Source: Taibaiella sp.
GTDB taxonomy: Bacteria; Bacteroidota; Bacteroidia; Chitinophagales; Chitinophagaceae
DNA: 64,000 nucleotides
Direction: 5' to 3'
NCBI GenBank assembly: GCA_016786705.1
Contig: JAEUVV010000006.1
Coordinates: 1 to 64,000 of the forward strand
The translations under genes and the position numbers were made by a program. The notes beneath the pieces are model-generated. The model was not told the DNA's origin, ran no database searches, and saw nothing but the letters and a program-made list of their open reading frames with translations. Positions 41,910 through 49,388 of this stretch are shown here, piece by piece. Numbering within the stretch: the stretch's first letter is position 1; each line of letters begins with the position of its first letter.

Positions 41910-43040
41910 TTATTTTACATTAAGCCACCATTGTTCAAATGCTTGTCCCGGTTGGTTCATATAAACTACCTCCCCGATCTTCGGTGTAGCTAAGAGGTAA
42001 GGCGCATCTTTAGCATACTCCGTCATCAGCTTTAAAGGTTCATCCCATGGGTGTCTTGCCAGCTTAAATTTAGAATGATGTACCGGCATCATACGTTTTG
42101 CTTTTACATCAATAGTCGCCTGCTTCACTTCCTCCGGTAATTTATGCACCGATTGCCAGGCCGGGTTATACTGCCCGCATTCCATCATAACGAAATCGAT
42201 CGGCCCGAACTGCGCCCCGATTTCTTTATATATTTCATCATAACCGCCATCGCCGCTGTAAAAGATTTTAAAACCAGGGCGCTCGATCAGGAAAGATACC
42301 CAAAGTGTTTTAGATTGCTTAAGGCTTCTTCCGCTGCTGTGATGTGTTGGCAAAAGATGAATGACCGTTTGCGCGTCAATAGCCACCTTATCATACCAGT
42401 CCCGTTCAATCAACTGCTCTTTTTTATAGCCCCAATATTCAAAATGAGCGCCAACACCCAGGCCACAAAGCACCTGCTTTATTTTAGGCTGCAGGGTCAC
42501 TATGGTTTTATAATCCAGGTGATCGTAGTGGTCATGGCTGATCAGCAGGTAATCGATCTCGGGCATGTCTGCAACAGTATATACATCGGTACCTTTAAAT
42601 GCCTTTACCGAATTGGGTAAGGGCGATGCAGATCCGCTGAATACCGGGTCGATCAGGTAGCGCTTGCCACCCAGCTGCATATACATAGAAGAGTGACCGA
42701 ACCATACCACCAAGTTACTGTCTAAAGGCAGGTTTTTCAAATCCGTTTTCACAGAAGGTAAAGCTTCCCCGGGGTCCGTACGCGCGTCCTTACTAAAGAT
42801 CGCGTTATAGGCTACTTTTGTCATGGAAAAACCCGGCGTAATGGTCGGTCTCGGGGTTCGGTTTCTGAACTTATCCTCTTTATAATTTGGGGATTTCATG
42901 ATCTCTGCCAGTCTCGTCCCATCAGGTACTTTGCCAAATTTCGGCTGTTTCATATAAATAAATATGCTTAGTGTCAGTAATAAAATGATGCTTGTAAAGC
43001 CAATGAATAATCTTTTAAAAAACTTCTTTACTCTTTTCAT
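41910..43040 (-). CDS. MBL-fold hydrolase, UlaG/NAPE-PLD-like
   Basis: A 376-residue metallo-beta-lactamase-fold enzyme with one N-terminal membrane helix (about 12-30), so it is probably membrane-bound. The zinc motif is SHDHYDHLD (His169, His171, Asp173, His174), preceded by LIDPVFSGSASP and followed by GDGGYDE. That pattern fits the NAPE-phospholipase D/UlaG group, which hydrolyse phospholipid-type or lactone substrates. The substrate is not known. It starts 13 bases after the bestrophin gene stop, in the TetR-led operon. Confidence 0.82.
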   Translation of the reverse strand: MKRVKKFFKRLFIGFTSIILLLTLSIFIYMKQPKFGKVPDGTRLAEIMKSPNYKEDKFRNRTPRPTITPGFSMTKVAYNAIFSKDARTDPGEALPSVKTDLKNLPLDSNLVVWFGHSSMYMQLGGKRYLIDPVFSGSASPLPNSVKAFKGTDVYTVADMPEIDYLLISHDHYDHLDYKTIVTLQPKIKQVLCGLGVGAHFEYWGYKKEQLIERDWYDKVAIDAQTVIHLLPTHHSSGRSLKQSKTLWVSFLIERPGFKIFYSGDGGYDEIYKEIGAQFGPIDFVMMECGQYNPAWQSVHKLPEEVKQATIDVKAKRMMPVHHSKFKLARHPWDEPLKLMTEYAKDAPYLLATPKIGEVVYMNQPGQAFEQWWLNVK

Positions 43041-43053
43041 GTTTTATCTTCAA

Positions 43054-44058
43054 TTACATCAATACGCCGCGCTTTGCTGCTATCGGTTTTAAGTCATGTG
43101 TTTCTCCCAGTATGTTGAGCAGGTCAATTTCTATGGTCCTGCAGATAGCCAGCATCGGCACATCATTTTCCAGGCCTTCAAAAGGATTCTCGGAATAATC
43201 GCCTATGAGTTCCATCACCACATAAACCCAGCCGATCAGCATACCAAAAGGGATAGACAACCAGATCCAGGCATCGCCCAGTTTATGAAACTCACCGACA
43301 ACACCAAAAGGCAAGAGGAAAATAAAGATGCAGACGAATACGAAGCTGAAGCTGCCATACTGCCGGGGCAATGGAAACTTTTTGATCCGTTCCAGCCTGC
43401 CCTGGTGATCGAAACAATCATTGATCACCGACTGTAATTTCATTTGTTTAAATACATCCAGCTCACCTTGCCTGTTCAGCCCGGCCAGCACTTTGGTTTG
43501 CTGGTCCAGGATATAGGTGGCCTGGTTGCTGAACCCGTTCCCGGATGCCGGCTCCAGTCCATTTAAATATTTGGGTAAAGCCAGGGCTGCACATTCTTCT
43601 TCATAAAGACCCGCACCGAAATTCTTTCTTCTGCCCTGGCTAAACCTGCCAAAGCTATACCGGAGGCTCACATGCTCCCAGCTGGTGGGTTGCAAGAGCT
43701 GATCTCTTAAAGTATAGATCCACCCGATGTAGCGGTAGATCATAGCCCGCTTTTCTGCCTCCTGCTCCGGTATAAAGCCCGAAACCATAGAGGCCCACAT
43801 CCGGCTGCTGTTGACAATAGCGCCCCACACCTTACGGCCTTCCCAGAGGCGGTCGTATGCCTGGTTGTTCTTGAAGCCTACATAAAAGGCGACTGCCGTA
43901 CCTACGAGTGAAATCGGCAGCCAGGGGACCTGCAGCCATTTCCAGTCGGTGAAGTAATAAAGACTGGTGAATAAGGTCATCCAGAGGCCCAGCCATATGA
44001 AATGGTGGCCCGTGGTGCGCATAATGGCTTTAAGGGATAATGTTTTTTTAATTAGCAT
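43054..44058 (-). CDS. bestrophin-family ion channel
   Basis: A 334-residue membrane protein of the bestrophin/RFP-TM (UPF0187) family. Hydrophobic segments lie near 20-36, 45-62, 225-247 and 252-275. The conserved FYVGFKNNQAYDRLWEGRKVWGA follows the second one. Bacterial bestrophins form pentameric, often cation-conducting channels in the inner membrane. It directly follows the tetR gene; a TetR-type palindrome sits in the 47-base gap. Confidence 0.88.
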   Translation of the reverse strand: MLIKKTLSLKAIMRTTGHHFIWLGLWMTLFTSLYYFTDWKWLQVPWLPISLVGTAVAFYVGFKNNQAYDRLWEGRKVWGAIVNSSRMWASMVSGFIPEQEAEKRAMIYRYIGWIYTLRDQLLQPTSWEHVSLRYSFGRFSQGRRKNFGAGLYEEECAALALPKYLNGLEPASGNGFSNQATYILDQQTKVLAGLNRQGELDVFKQMKLQSVINDCFDHQGRLERIKKFPLPRQYGSFSFVFVCIFIFLLPFGVVGEFHKLGDAWIWLSIPFGMLIGWVYVVMELIGDYSENPFEGLENDVPMLAICRTIEIDLLNILGETHDLKPIAAKRGVLM

Positions 44059-44070
44059 CGAAGGTGTTTT

Positions 44071-44088
44071 TTAGAATGTTTGTTCCAA
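44071..44088. promoter_or_regulatory. second operator palindrome, ahead of the bestrophin gene
   Basis: TTAGAATGTTTGTTCCAA matches 14 of 18 positions of the operator at 44682-44699, including most of both half-sites. It lies in the gap between the tetR stop and the bestrophin ATG, as expected for repressor control of the downstream genes. Confidence 0.55.
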
Positions 44089-44105
44089 AGGGTAATGTTT
44101 GGGTA

Positions 44106-44663
44106 TCAGGCTTTTACCGCATCCCAGACCATAGAAAGCTGGGCCGCGATCTTTTGTTGTTGGGTATTTTTATCGGCTTTCTGTATCCAGCGCACAAAAG
44201 TATTTATGGTACCGGCCAGGAAATAGAGGATAGATTCCATTTCCAGGGGTTTAATAATGCCTTCTTTTTGCCCTTGTGTAATTAATTCAAAAACGGGGCC
44301 GAAAGCGTTCAATCCTTGCGCTTTTGTCGCTTCTGTTATAATGGGCGAATTTTGCATCTGGTCCATGAAAGCGAATCCGGCAGGGTGTTTCAGGTAAAAA
44401 TTAATAAATGAAATGTAGAACTCCAGGAACTTGGTTTTGAGGGAACTGTTGCTGTCTAAACTTTTAAGGGTCTGGGTAATTTCTGAAGTTTTGATATGCA
44501 GGTAGATGGCGTTGATTAATTCTTCTTTGGTCGCAAAATAATTGTAAATAGTGCCCATCCCGGTGCCCGCAGCTTTTGCTATGGCAGACATGGGCGTACC
44601 CTGTATCCCTTTTTCTACAAAAAGGTTCATCGCTGCCAGCATGATTATTTCTCTTTTCTTCAC
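44106..44663 (-). CDS. TetR/AcrR-family repressor
   Basis: A 185-residue one-component regulator. The N-terminal helix-turn-helix covers about 5-50 (IIMLAAMNLFVEKG, then MSAIAKAAGTGMGTIYNYF and KEELINAIY). The C-terminal ligand domain is helical with no obvious signature. The start is a GTG at 44663; a promoter ends four bases upstream of it. A palindromic operator lies between the -33 and -7 boxes of that promoter, and a similar one lies before the bestrophin gene. It very probably represses itself and the four genes behind it. Confidence 0.85.
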   Translation of the reverse strand: MKKREIIMLAAMNLFVEKGIQGTPMSAIAKAAGTGMGTIYNYFATKEELINAIYLHIKTSEITQTLKSLDSNSSLKTKFLEFYISFINFYLKHPAGFAFMDQMQNSPIITEATKAQGLNAFGPVFELITQGQKEGIIKPLEMESILYFLAGTINTFVRWIQKADKNTQQQKIAAQLSMVWDAVKA

Positions 44664-44667
44664 ACGG

Positions 44668-44700
44668 CAAAAGTAGTCAAATTGGAATATTCATTCCAAA
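44668..44700 (-). promoter_or_regulatory. tetR promoter with overlapping operator and leaderless GTG start
   Basis: TTTG (complement of 44697-44700) lies 21 bases from TACTTTTG (complement of 44668-44675). The palindrome TTGGAATATTCATTCCAA (44682-44699) fills the spacer. The GTG start at 44663 follows the -7 box after four bases. This is a textbook autorepressor layout. Confidence 0.7.
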
Positions 44701-44709
44701 ATAATATTG

Positions 44710-45474
44710 TTAAAATTTAAATACCTGCGTTTCGATATAAGCCCGGGCTTCGTCCTGGGTGTAAAAAGAAAAATTGCGGTAGCGGTAATGCACATCAATG
44801 ATCTCTTCCAGGGCATCTTTAACCAGGTCTTTGTTTTCCCAGGAGTGTAAATGTGTGATAACCGCTTCCAGACAGCCTTTTTTATAGGCGATCTGCCCGA
44901 TCACGTGTACCAGCGTATTCCTTACCCGCGCGGTTTTGTCCCATTCCAGTCTTTGTAATAAAGGTAATATATCCAGGGGATGTTTTCTGCCGCGTAATTC
45001 AATGCCATGACAAATCTCCCTCCTGATCTCCTTATCCGGGTGTTCCAGGTATTGCTCCGCCCAATTTAATACGGGTACCGGGTTTACTTCACCCATCTTC
45101 TTTATCGAGCCGATCACGGCATTCCTGGGCGCATGGTGCGGGTCGAATAGAGAGGTCTCAAAAATATGTCGTACGCTTTCAAAATCCTGCTTGCCGATCT
45201 CCCCGGCCGCATTGATCATGGTTTGCCGTATTTTAAAATCGGGGCTTTGCAACAGGCTGTTCAGCGTAGCAAAAATGTTTTCCTGTAACTTAGGATATTC
45301 AAAAAAGATCCTGCCCAGGCACAGGTAAGCCGACTTCCGGATATAAGTATCTTCATCCGACGCATATTCCTGCAGCGCGCTGGCCCTGCCTTGCTCCAGG
45401 TCGGCCAGCAGCCTTTGTTTGATGTGCCTCACCAGGCCGGCCCTGCTTGATTTATCCAGGTCATAGAATCCCAT
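44710..45474 (-). CDS. HEAT-repeat protein
   Basis: A 254-residue alpha-solenoid of about six HEAT-like repeats: DTYIRKSAYLCLGRIF, DFKIRQTMINAAGEIG, APRNAVIGSIKKMGEV, DKEIRREICHGIELRG and TARVRNTLVHVIGQI. Each repeat has the usual Arg and Ala/Gly positions. It has no signal peptide. Relatives include DNA-alkylation-repair proteins, but no such catalytic residue can be claimed here, so it is best called a scaffold. It lies upstream of the TetR gene with its promoter gap in between, and is probably a separate transcript. Confidence 0.7.
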   Translation of the reverse strand: MGFYDLDKSSRAGLVRHIKQRLLADLEQGRASALQEYASDEDTYIRKSAYLCLGRIFFEYPKLQENIFATLNSLLQSPDFKIRQTMINAAGEIGKQDFESVRHIFETSLFDPHHAPRNAVIGSIKKMGEVNPVPVLNWAEQYLEHPDKEIRREICHGIELRGRKHPLDILPLLQRLEWDKTARVRNTLVHVIGQIAYKKGCLEAVITHLHSWENKDLVKDALEEIIDVHYRYRNFSFYTQDEARAYIETQVFKF

Positions 45475-45548
45475 CTGCAGAATGAATTAGGCTTCGAAAA
45501 TAAACATACTCTCCCAATAAATAAGGACCATTCCTACCAGGGAATCCC

Positions 45549-45556
45549 TACTTTTG
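45549..45556 (+). promoter_or_regulatory. candidate -7 box
   Basis: TACTTTTG fits the -7 consensus, 16 bases before the ATG of the small ABM-domain gene. Confidence 0.3.
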
Positions 45557-45572
45557 GGCAAAAACAGCTATT

Positions 45573-45875
45573 ATGTATTTATTGCAGGGAAAACTACTGG
45601 CAAAAGCCGGCTCTAAAGACCACCTGGCGGCTATTCTCCTACAGGCAGCGGCTTTAATGGAACTGGCAAAAGGCTGCAAATTGTATGCCGTGGCTACCGA
45701 TATGAACAAGAGTGATGCGGTGCATATAACGGAAATATGGGCCAGCCGGGAAGATCATGACGCGTCCCTGCATGTGGCGGGTGTGCGGGAGCTGATCCAG
45801 CAAGCCATGCCTTTACTGGCGGAGCCACCGCAAAAAGGACAGGAATATGAAGTGCTGGGTGGCTGGGGCGTTTAG
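45573..45875 (+). CDS. antibiotic-biosynthesis-monooxygenase-domain protein
   Basis: A 100-residue ABM (YgiN-like) ferredoxin-fold protein. The pattern is a first strand YLLQGKLLAKAG, a helix LAAILLQAAALM, strands YAVATDMNK and VHITEIWASREDHDASL, and a final YEVLGGWGV. Such proteins are small monooxygenases, often quinol monooxygenases, or act as binding proteins. Function here is not known. Its stop codon overlaps the end of the convergent Crp-family gene. Confidence 0.75.
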   Translation: MYLLQGKLLAKAGSKDHLAAILLQAAALMELAKGCKLYAVATDMNKSDAVHITEIWASREDHDASLHVAGVRELIQQAMPLLAEPPQKGQEYEVLGGWGV

Positions 45876-46444
45876 CTTTTATGTAAGCGGCTCAGGGTTT
45901 CCCGGGACACGCCAAGGTAATGCGCAATCATTGTTTTGGATACCCGCTGGAACAATTCGGGATAAGATTGTAGCAGCAATTCATATTTCTCCTTCGCCGA
46001 GTTTTTCATCATAGACAAAACTCTTTTTTGCAAGGCTACATAGCCACCAAAGGCTTTCTGGCCAAAGAACTGGTACATTTTAGGCAGGGCCGTGCAGATC
46101 GCGGCCTTGTCTTTTAAGCTTAACGCTAAGACCTCACAGTCTTCCAGGGCCTGTACACATAACTGCCCTTTCGACTGTAGCGCATAAGCAGGATAATCGG
46201 AGATCCACCAACCCTCCATCGCAAATTGCAGGATATGCTGACGGAAAGCCTCATCGTGCATAAAAGCTTTTAACAGGCCTTTACAAACCAGGAATTCAGC
46301 TTCCACGACCTCCCCGGCCTCGATCAAAAAAGTTTTCTTTTTTACCCGGAGTGGTATAAAGAAAGCTTGTACGAAATCAAATTCCTTGTCATCGAGGTAG
46401 ACGATCTGTTCAATATGTGCCCGTAAGAAAGCAGCGGTATTCAT
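45872..46444 (-). CDS. Crp/Fnr-family transcription regulator
   Basis: A 190-residue one-component regulator. The N-terminal cyclic-nucleotide-binding-like barrel runs to ~115 (FLIEAGEVVEAEFLVCKGLLKAF, later WWISDYPAY). It lacks a clear cAMP phosphate cassette, as in many Bacteroidota members. The C-terminal region holds a winged helix with MIAHYLGVSRETLSRLHKS as recognition helix. It is divergent from the macro-domain gene with only 68 bases between starts, so it may control that gene too. Ligand unknown. Confidence 0.82.
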   Translation of the reverse strand: MNTAAFLRAHIEQIVYLDDKEFDFVQAFFIPLRVKKKTFLIEAGEVVEAEFLVCKGLLKAFMHDEAFRQHILQFAMEGWWISDYPAYALQSKGQLCVQALEDCEVLALSLKDKAAICTALPKMYQFFGQKAFGGYVALQKRVLSMMKNSAKEKYELLLQSYPELFQRVSKTMIAHYLGVSRETLSRLHKS

Positions 46445-46512
46445 AGTATAAATTTATGCCGCCGGTTTGAAAACTAAAAATTCATTTATCTTTATTTTAG
46501 AAAACAGGAATT

Positions 46513-47112
46513 ATGGAGCTCATTTTATGTGAATTATCAGAAAAGGTCGTTGAAGCCTGGAGATCCTTTTTTGGGGCCGAAGAAAATGTACGTATTATAA
46601 ATGCCGACATTACGCAGCTGGAATGTGATGCCATTGTATCCCCGGCCAATTCGTTTGGCTTTATGGATGGCGGGCTGGATTACGCCCTATCGGAAAGATT
46701 AGGCTGGGACCTGGAAAAGCGCTTGCAACAACAGATCAAGGAGTTGCCGGAAGGGGAGTTATTGGTAGGCCGGGCTTTAGTTTTAGCCACAGGTGATGCC
46801 AGGATCCCCTACCTGATCTCTGCCCCCACCATGCGCATTCCCACTAATTTTAATATTGACACTTCCATAAATGCTTACCTGGCTATGAAAGCATTGTTGA
46901 TACAGGCCATAAATGATGAGCGTATTAATTCTGTGGCCATCCCCGGGCTTTGTACCGGTGTGGGCCGTATGCAGCCCATTATTGCTGCCCGGCAAATGTT
47001 CCAGGCTTATAAAGAGATCGTTTTGGGCGAAAAAATGGATTTCAGCGACTTTGGAGCGGCCCAGAAATATCATTGGAACATTAACCCACAAGGTATGATC
47101 TGGACTCATTAA
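46513..47112 (+). CDS. macro-domain protein (ADP-ribose binding or hydrolysis)
   Basis: A 199-residue cytoplasmic protein built around one macro domain. Visible are INADITQLECDAIVSPANS (near 31-49), the FGFMDGGLDYALS loop that contacts ADP-ribose, and VAIPGLCTGVGRMQP near 141. These domains bind ADP-ribose or remove it from proteins or nucleic acids. With no second domain, it is most likely a deacylase or ADP-ribosyl hydrolase, or a sensor. A bidirectional terminator follows, and a Crp-family regulator is divergent upstream. Confidence 0.88.
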   Translation: MELILCELSEKVVEAWRSFFGAEENVRIINADITQLECDAIVSPANSFGFMDGGLDYALSERLGWDLEKRLQQQIKELPEGELLVGRALVLATGDARIPYLISAPTMRIPTNFNIDTSINAYLAMKALLIQAINDERINSVAIPGLCTGVGRMQPIIAARQMFQAYKEIVLGEKMDFSDFGAAQKYHWNINPQGMIWTH

Positions 47113-47121
47113 TCATTTAGC

Positions 47122-47163
47122 AAAACGAAAGGACCGCAGTTCGAACCGCGGTCCTTTCGTTTT
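47122..47163. terminator. bidirectional terminator
   Basis: A perfect 16-bp stem (47122-47137 with 47148-47163) with A4/T4 ends lies between the macro-domain gene and the mdaB-like gene. Confidence 0.85.
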
Positions 47164-47170
47164 CGGATGC

Positions 47171-47782
47171 TTATACAACCACAGGAGCCAATACTGCTTC
47201 CAGGTGTTTCAAATAGGCAGTTTCATAACCTTTGATCCTTTCAGGAGTAGCATTCTTTTCCAGGTCGTGAAAATGAAAGCCTTCTATTTGCCGCATGCCG
47301 GTAAACGCGTTCATCCGGTGAAAGCCAAACATAACCCCTTCATCTACAGAAGTCTGTTTAAAAAACTCTCCTGGTAAGGTAAAAGCGGTTTCCGGAGCGT
47401 TCCAGGTCGTGGTCAACATATAGCTGCGGCCGTGCAAAGTGCCGCCGGTACCATAATTAATCGCGGGATTTTCCGCTTTGCGCCCATCACTGTTATAGAT
47501 CCCTTTCCGGTGCCCGGCAGTAAATACCAGGTCCAGGTATTCTTTAAACTTATGTGGCAGGCCAAACCACCACACCGGGGTATGATAAATAACGATATCC
47601 GCCCAGACAAATTTCTCAACCTCTTCCTCCAGGTCATATAGCTCATTAATATCGGTCGTTTTTAGCGCAAAGCCATTCGCCTCTTTAAAAAATCGTTTAT
47701 CCCAGCTCACTAATGTTTTATTGAATGCGCCGCCGGAGTGCGCGAAATGCTGGCCGCCGTTTATAATCAGTACTTTTTTCAT
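47171..47782 (-). CDS. mdaB: MdaB-like NAD(P)H quinone oxidoreductase
   Basis: A 203-residue flavodoxin-fold protein of the MdaB/Kef-ancillary group. The phosphate loop is INGGQHFAHSGGAFN, the flavin-contacting strand is YHTPVWWFGLPHKFKEYLD, and a YGTGGTLHGRSYMLT segment follows. It reduces quinones by two electrons at the cytoplasmic face, protecting against oxidative stress. The gene stands alone with a shared terminator behind it. The 224 bases upstream (47783-48006) hold no convincing gene. Confidence 0.85.
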   Translation of the reverse strand: MKKVLIINGGQHFAHSGGAFNKTLVSWDKRFFKEANGFALKTTDINELYDLEEEVEKFVWADIVIYHTPVWWFGLPHKFKEYLDLVFTAGHRKGIYNSDGRKAENPAINYGTGGTLHGRSYMLTTTWNAPETAFTLPGEFFKQTSVDEGVMFGFHRMNAFTGMRQIEGFHFHDLEKNATPERIKGYETAYLKHLEAVLAPVVV

Positions 47783-48006
47783 CTTAATTGTTTATGGCAA
47801 AATTCCGATGAAATAATAGGACGGACCTGTGATATAGGTCACAATTACCATTGGCAGTACCATAAACTATAAAAGGCTTTGCTAAATTTCCACTCATGCC
47901 GGACAGGTAAACTAAAATTAACGCTTCCCTGTACTTTTCATGCCCGGGCTTTTGTAAATTTATAGTACGAATTTTATTATTGTTCAACTTTTAAAAAACA
48001 TACAAC

Positions 48007-48264
48007 ATGGCAAAGAAACATAATGATGAAAACGAATTCCCGGACTACCCGGAATCACCGGAGGGTGAAGACATCTATCGTCATGAGGAGGAAGAAGACT
48101 ATGACCTAGATGCGCTGGAAGAAGAAGATTTTGATATGGACCTGGATGTGCCGGGTTCGGAATATGACGATGATATGGAAGTTATCGGCTCGGAGGACGA
48201 AGAGAATAATTACTACTCTTTGGATGACCAGGATGATGACGAAGATGATGAAGATGATCTTTAA
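48007..48264 (+). CDS. very acidic small protein
   Basis: An 85-residue protein in which 42 residues are Asp or Glu, with a short basic start (MAKKH) and a near-pure acidic end. It has no hydrophobic segment or recognisable domain and is probably disordered. Such proteins may buffer cations, mimic nucleic acid or serve as acidic tails for binding. The run of GAT/GAA/GAC codons could raise doubt, but the clean ATG and the good spacing to a terminator support a gene. Confidence 0.6.
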   Translation: MAKKHNDENEFPDYPESPEGEDIYRHEEEEDYDLDALEEEDFDMDLDVPGSEYDDDMEVIGSEDEENNYYSLDDQDDDEDDEDDL

Positions 48265-48367
48265 AGGTATGAACCGGGCGCATAAAGAGGGAATAAATTT
48301 CGCCCCACTATCCGACAAGTTAAGGATAACAAATTTGCTTAAGCATTCCCGGCGCTCCGCATTTATT

Positions 48368-48402
48368 AAAAGACCGGTGCACTTTATGTGTACCGGCCTT
48401 TT
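48368..48402. terminator. imperfect bidirectional terminator
   Basis: A 15-base arm pair (48368-48382 with 48388-48402) with one mismatch and one wobble, flanked by A and T runs. It lies between the convergent acidic-protein gene and the secreted-protein gene. Confidence 0.65.
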
Positions 48403-48422
48403 TTTCCTCTTAATCCCTATTC

Positions 48423-48962
48423 TTATCTTCTTACACCACCTGTAGTCCTTCCATTTCCATTATTATACGCGGTATTTCTACCTTCATCCCGCTTATTATA
48501 TACTTTTCCACGACCGTTGTTATTGTTTTTTTGCCATTGGCTGCGCATAGGATGGCCTTTGCTTGCATAGTATTTATTTTCCCGGCTGTCGCGGATCATC
48601 ATTTGCCGGCCACCCATACCTTTGTATTGCGCATAGGTCCTGATGTGTGTGCTATTGTAGCGGTAAGGCGCATTCTGGTTTATTACGACCTTATACGCGT
48701 TGTAAGGGTTAAAACGATAAGCCGTAGGGATCGTTTGGGTATAGACCCAGGTATTGCGATTCAGTACCACATATTGCCCCCGGCTGATGTCATAATAGAA
48801 GTTGTAATCAGGGAAGTAATAGAACTGTGCATAGTCATAACCTGTAGGACCCCAGGCCGGCTGGTTTCCGATATTGATCTGGATATTTATTTTTGCTTCT
48901 GCTTTAGGAGCTATTGCCATACCCATAAACACCATTGCTGCGATTGCGATTAACTTTTTCAT
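48423..48962 (-). CDS. secreted Tyr/Asn/Arg-rich protein of unknown function
   Basis: A 179-residue exported protein. The signal peptide ends near AEA (21-23). The middle carries repeated Tyr-rich strands such as DYAQFYYFPDYNFYYD and QYVVLNRNTW, and the C-terminus is a low-complexity basic and Asn/Gly-rich tail. I recognise this only as a type often seen in Bacteroidota envelopes; no function is claimed. Confidence 0.65.
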   Translation of the reverse strand: MKKLIAIAAMVFMGMAIAPKAEAKINIQINIGNQPAWGPTGYDYAQFYYFPDYNFYYDISRGQYVVLNRNTWVYTQTIPTAYRFNPYNAYKVVINQNAPYRYNSTHIRTYAQYKGMGGRQMMIRDSRENKYYASKGHPMRSQWQKNNNNGRGKVYNKRDEGRNTAYNNGNGRTTGGVRR

Positions 48963-49150
48963 AATTCCTAAATTTTAAAGATGATTAATTTTTTATCGTT
49001 ATTACTTTGAACAGCTTTAGGGAAAAAGGTTAAACGCGTTTTGAGGGAAATCGACGAACAGGAATGTTTTATCGATGGACCCTCACATTTCACCGACCGC
49101 TTATATTTTCCAAATAAAATTCCAGGAATTGAAACTTAGTTTATTTAATT

Positions 49151-49158
49151 AAATTTGC
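49151..49158 (+). promoter_or_regulatory. candidate promoter of the cysteine-rich lipoprotein
   Basis: TAAATTTG, 16 bases before the ATG, has a TTG 18 bases upstream (49130-49132). The spacing is acceptable for this sigma consensus. Confidence 0.4.
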
Positions 49159-49174
49159 AAAAATTTGATTACCA

Positions 49175-49372
49175 ATGAAATATATAACTTTCATCTTATT
49201 TACATCTGTTCTGTTTGCCTGTAAAAGTCAAATTTCAAAAGAAGTAGTGCTTTTAGAACCGGGAGCAGCAGAAGCTACCTGTTCTGGCAGTGGTACTTGC
49301 AAGGCGTGCAAGAACTGTAAATACTGTAAAAATTGCAGCCAGAATGGCGGTAGTTGTAGTGTTTGTAAATAA
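49175..49372 (+). CDS. small cysteine-rich lipoprotein
   Basis: A 65-residue protein. The signal ends with the lipobox-like LFAC (Cys16). The C-terminal 30 residues hold eight Cys in a CxxC-type array (TCKACKNCKYCKNCS, then GGSCSVCK). The spacing could bind metal ions or clusters, as in metallothioneins or zinc ribbons, on the outer-membrane periplasmic face. That is inference from composition only. It converges on the LytTR response-regulator gene with 16 bases between stops. Confidence 0.65.
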   Translation: MKYITFILFTSVLFACKSQISKEVVLLEPGAAEATCSGSGTCKACKNCKYCKNCSQNGGSCSVCK

Positions 49373-49388
49373 AACCGTATAAGCCGAT

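Noticed and set aside
47784..47987. Minus-strand frame upstream of mdaB
   Set aside because: Short, basic, without recognisable features and without a terminator or promoter that fits. More likely the upstream region of mdaB.
48110..48445. Plus-strand frame overlapping the acidic protein gene
   Set aside because: Out-of-frame shadow of GAT/GAA repeats, giving a Met/Arg/Lys-rich product with no family.
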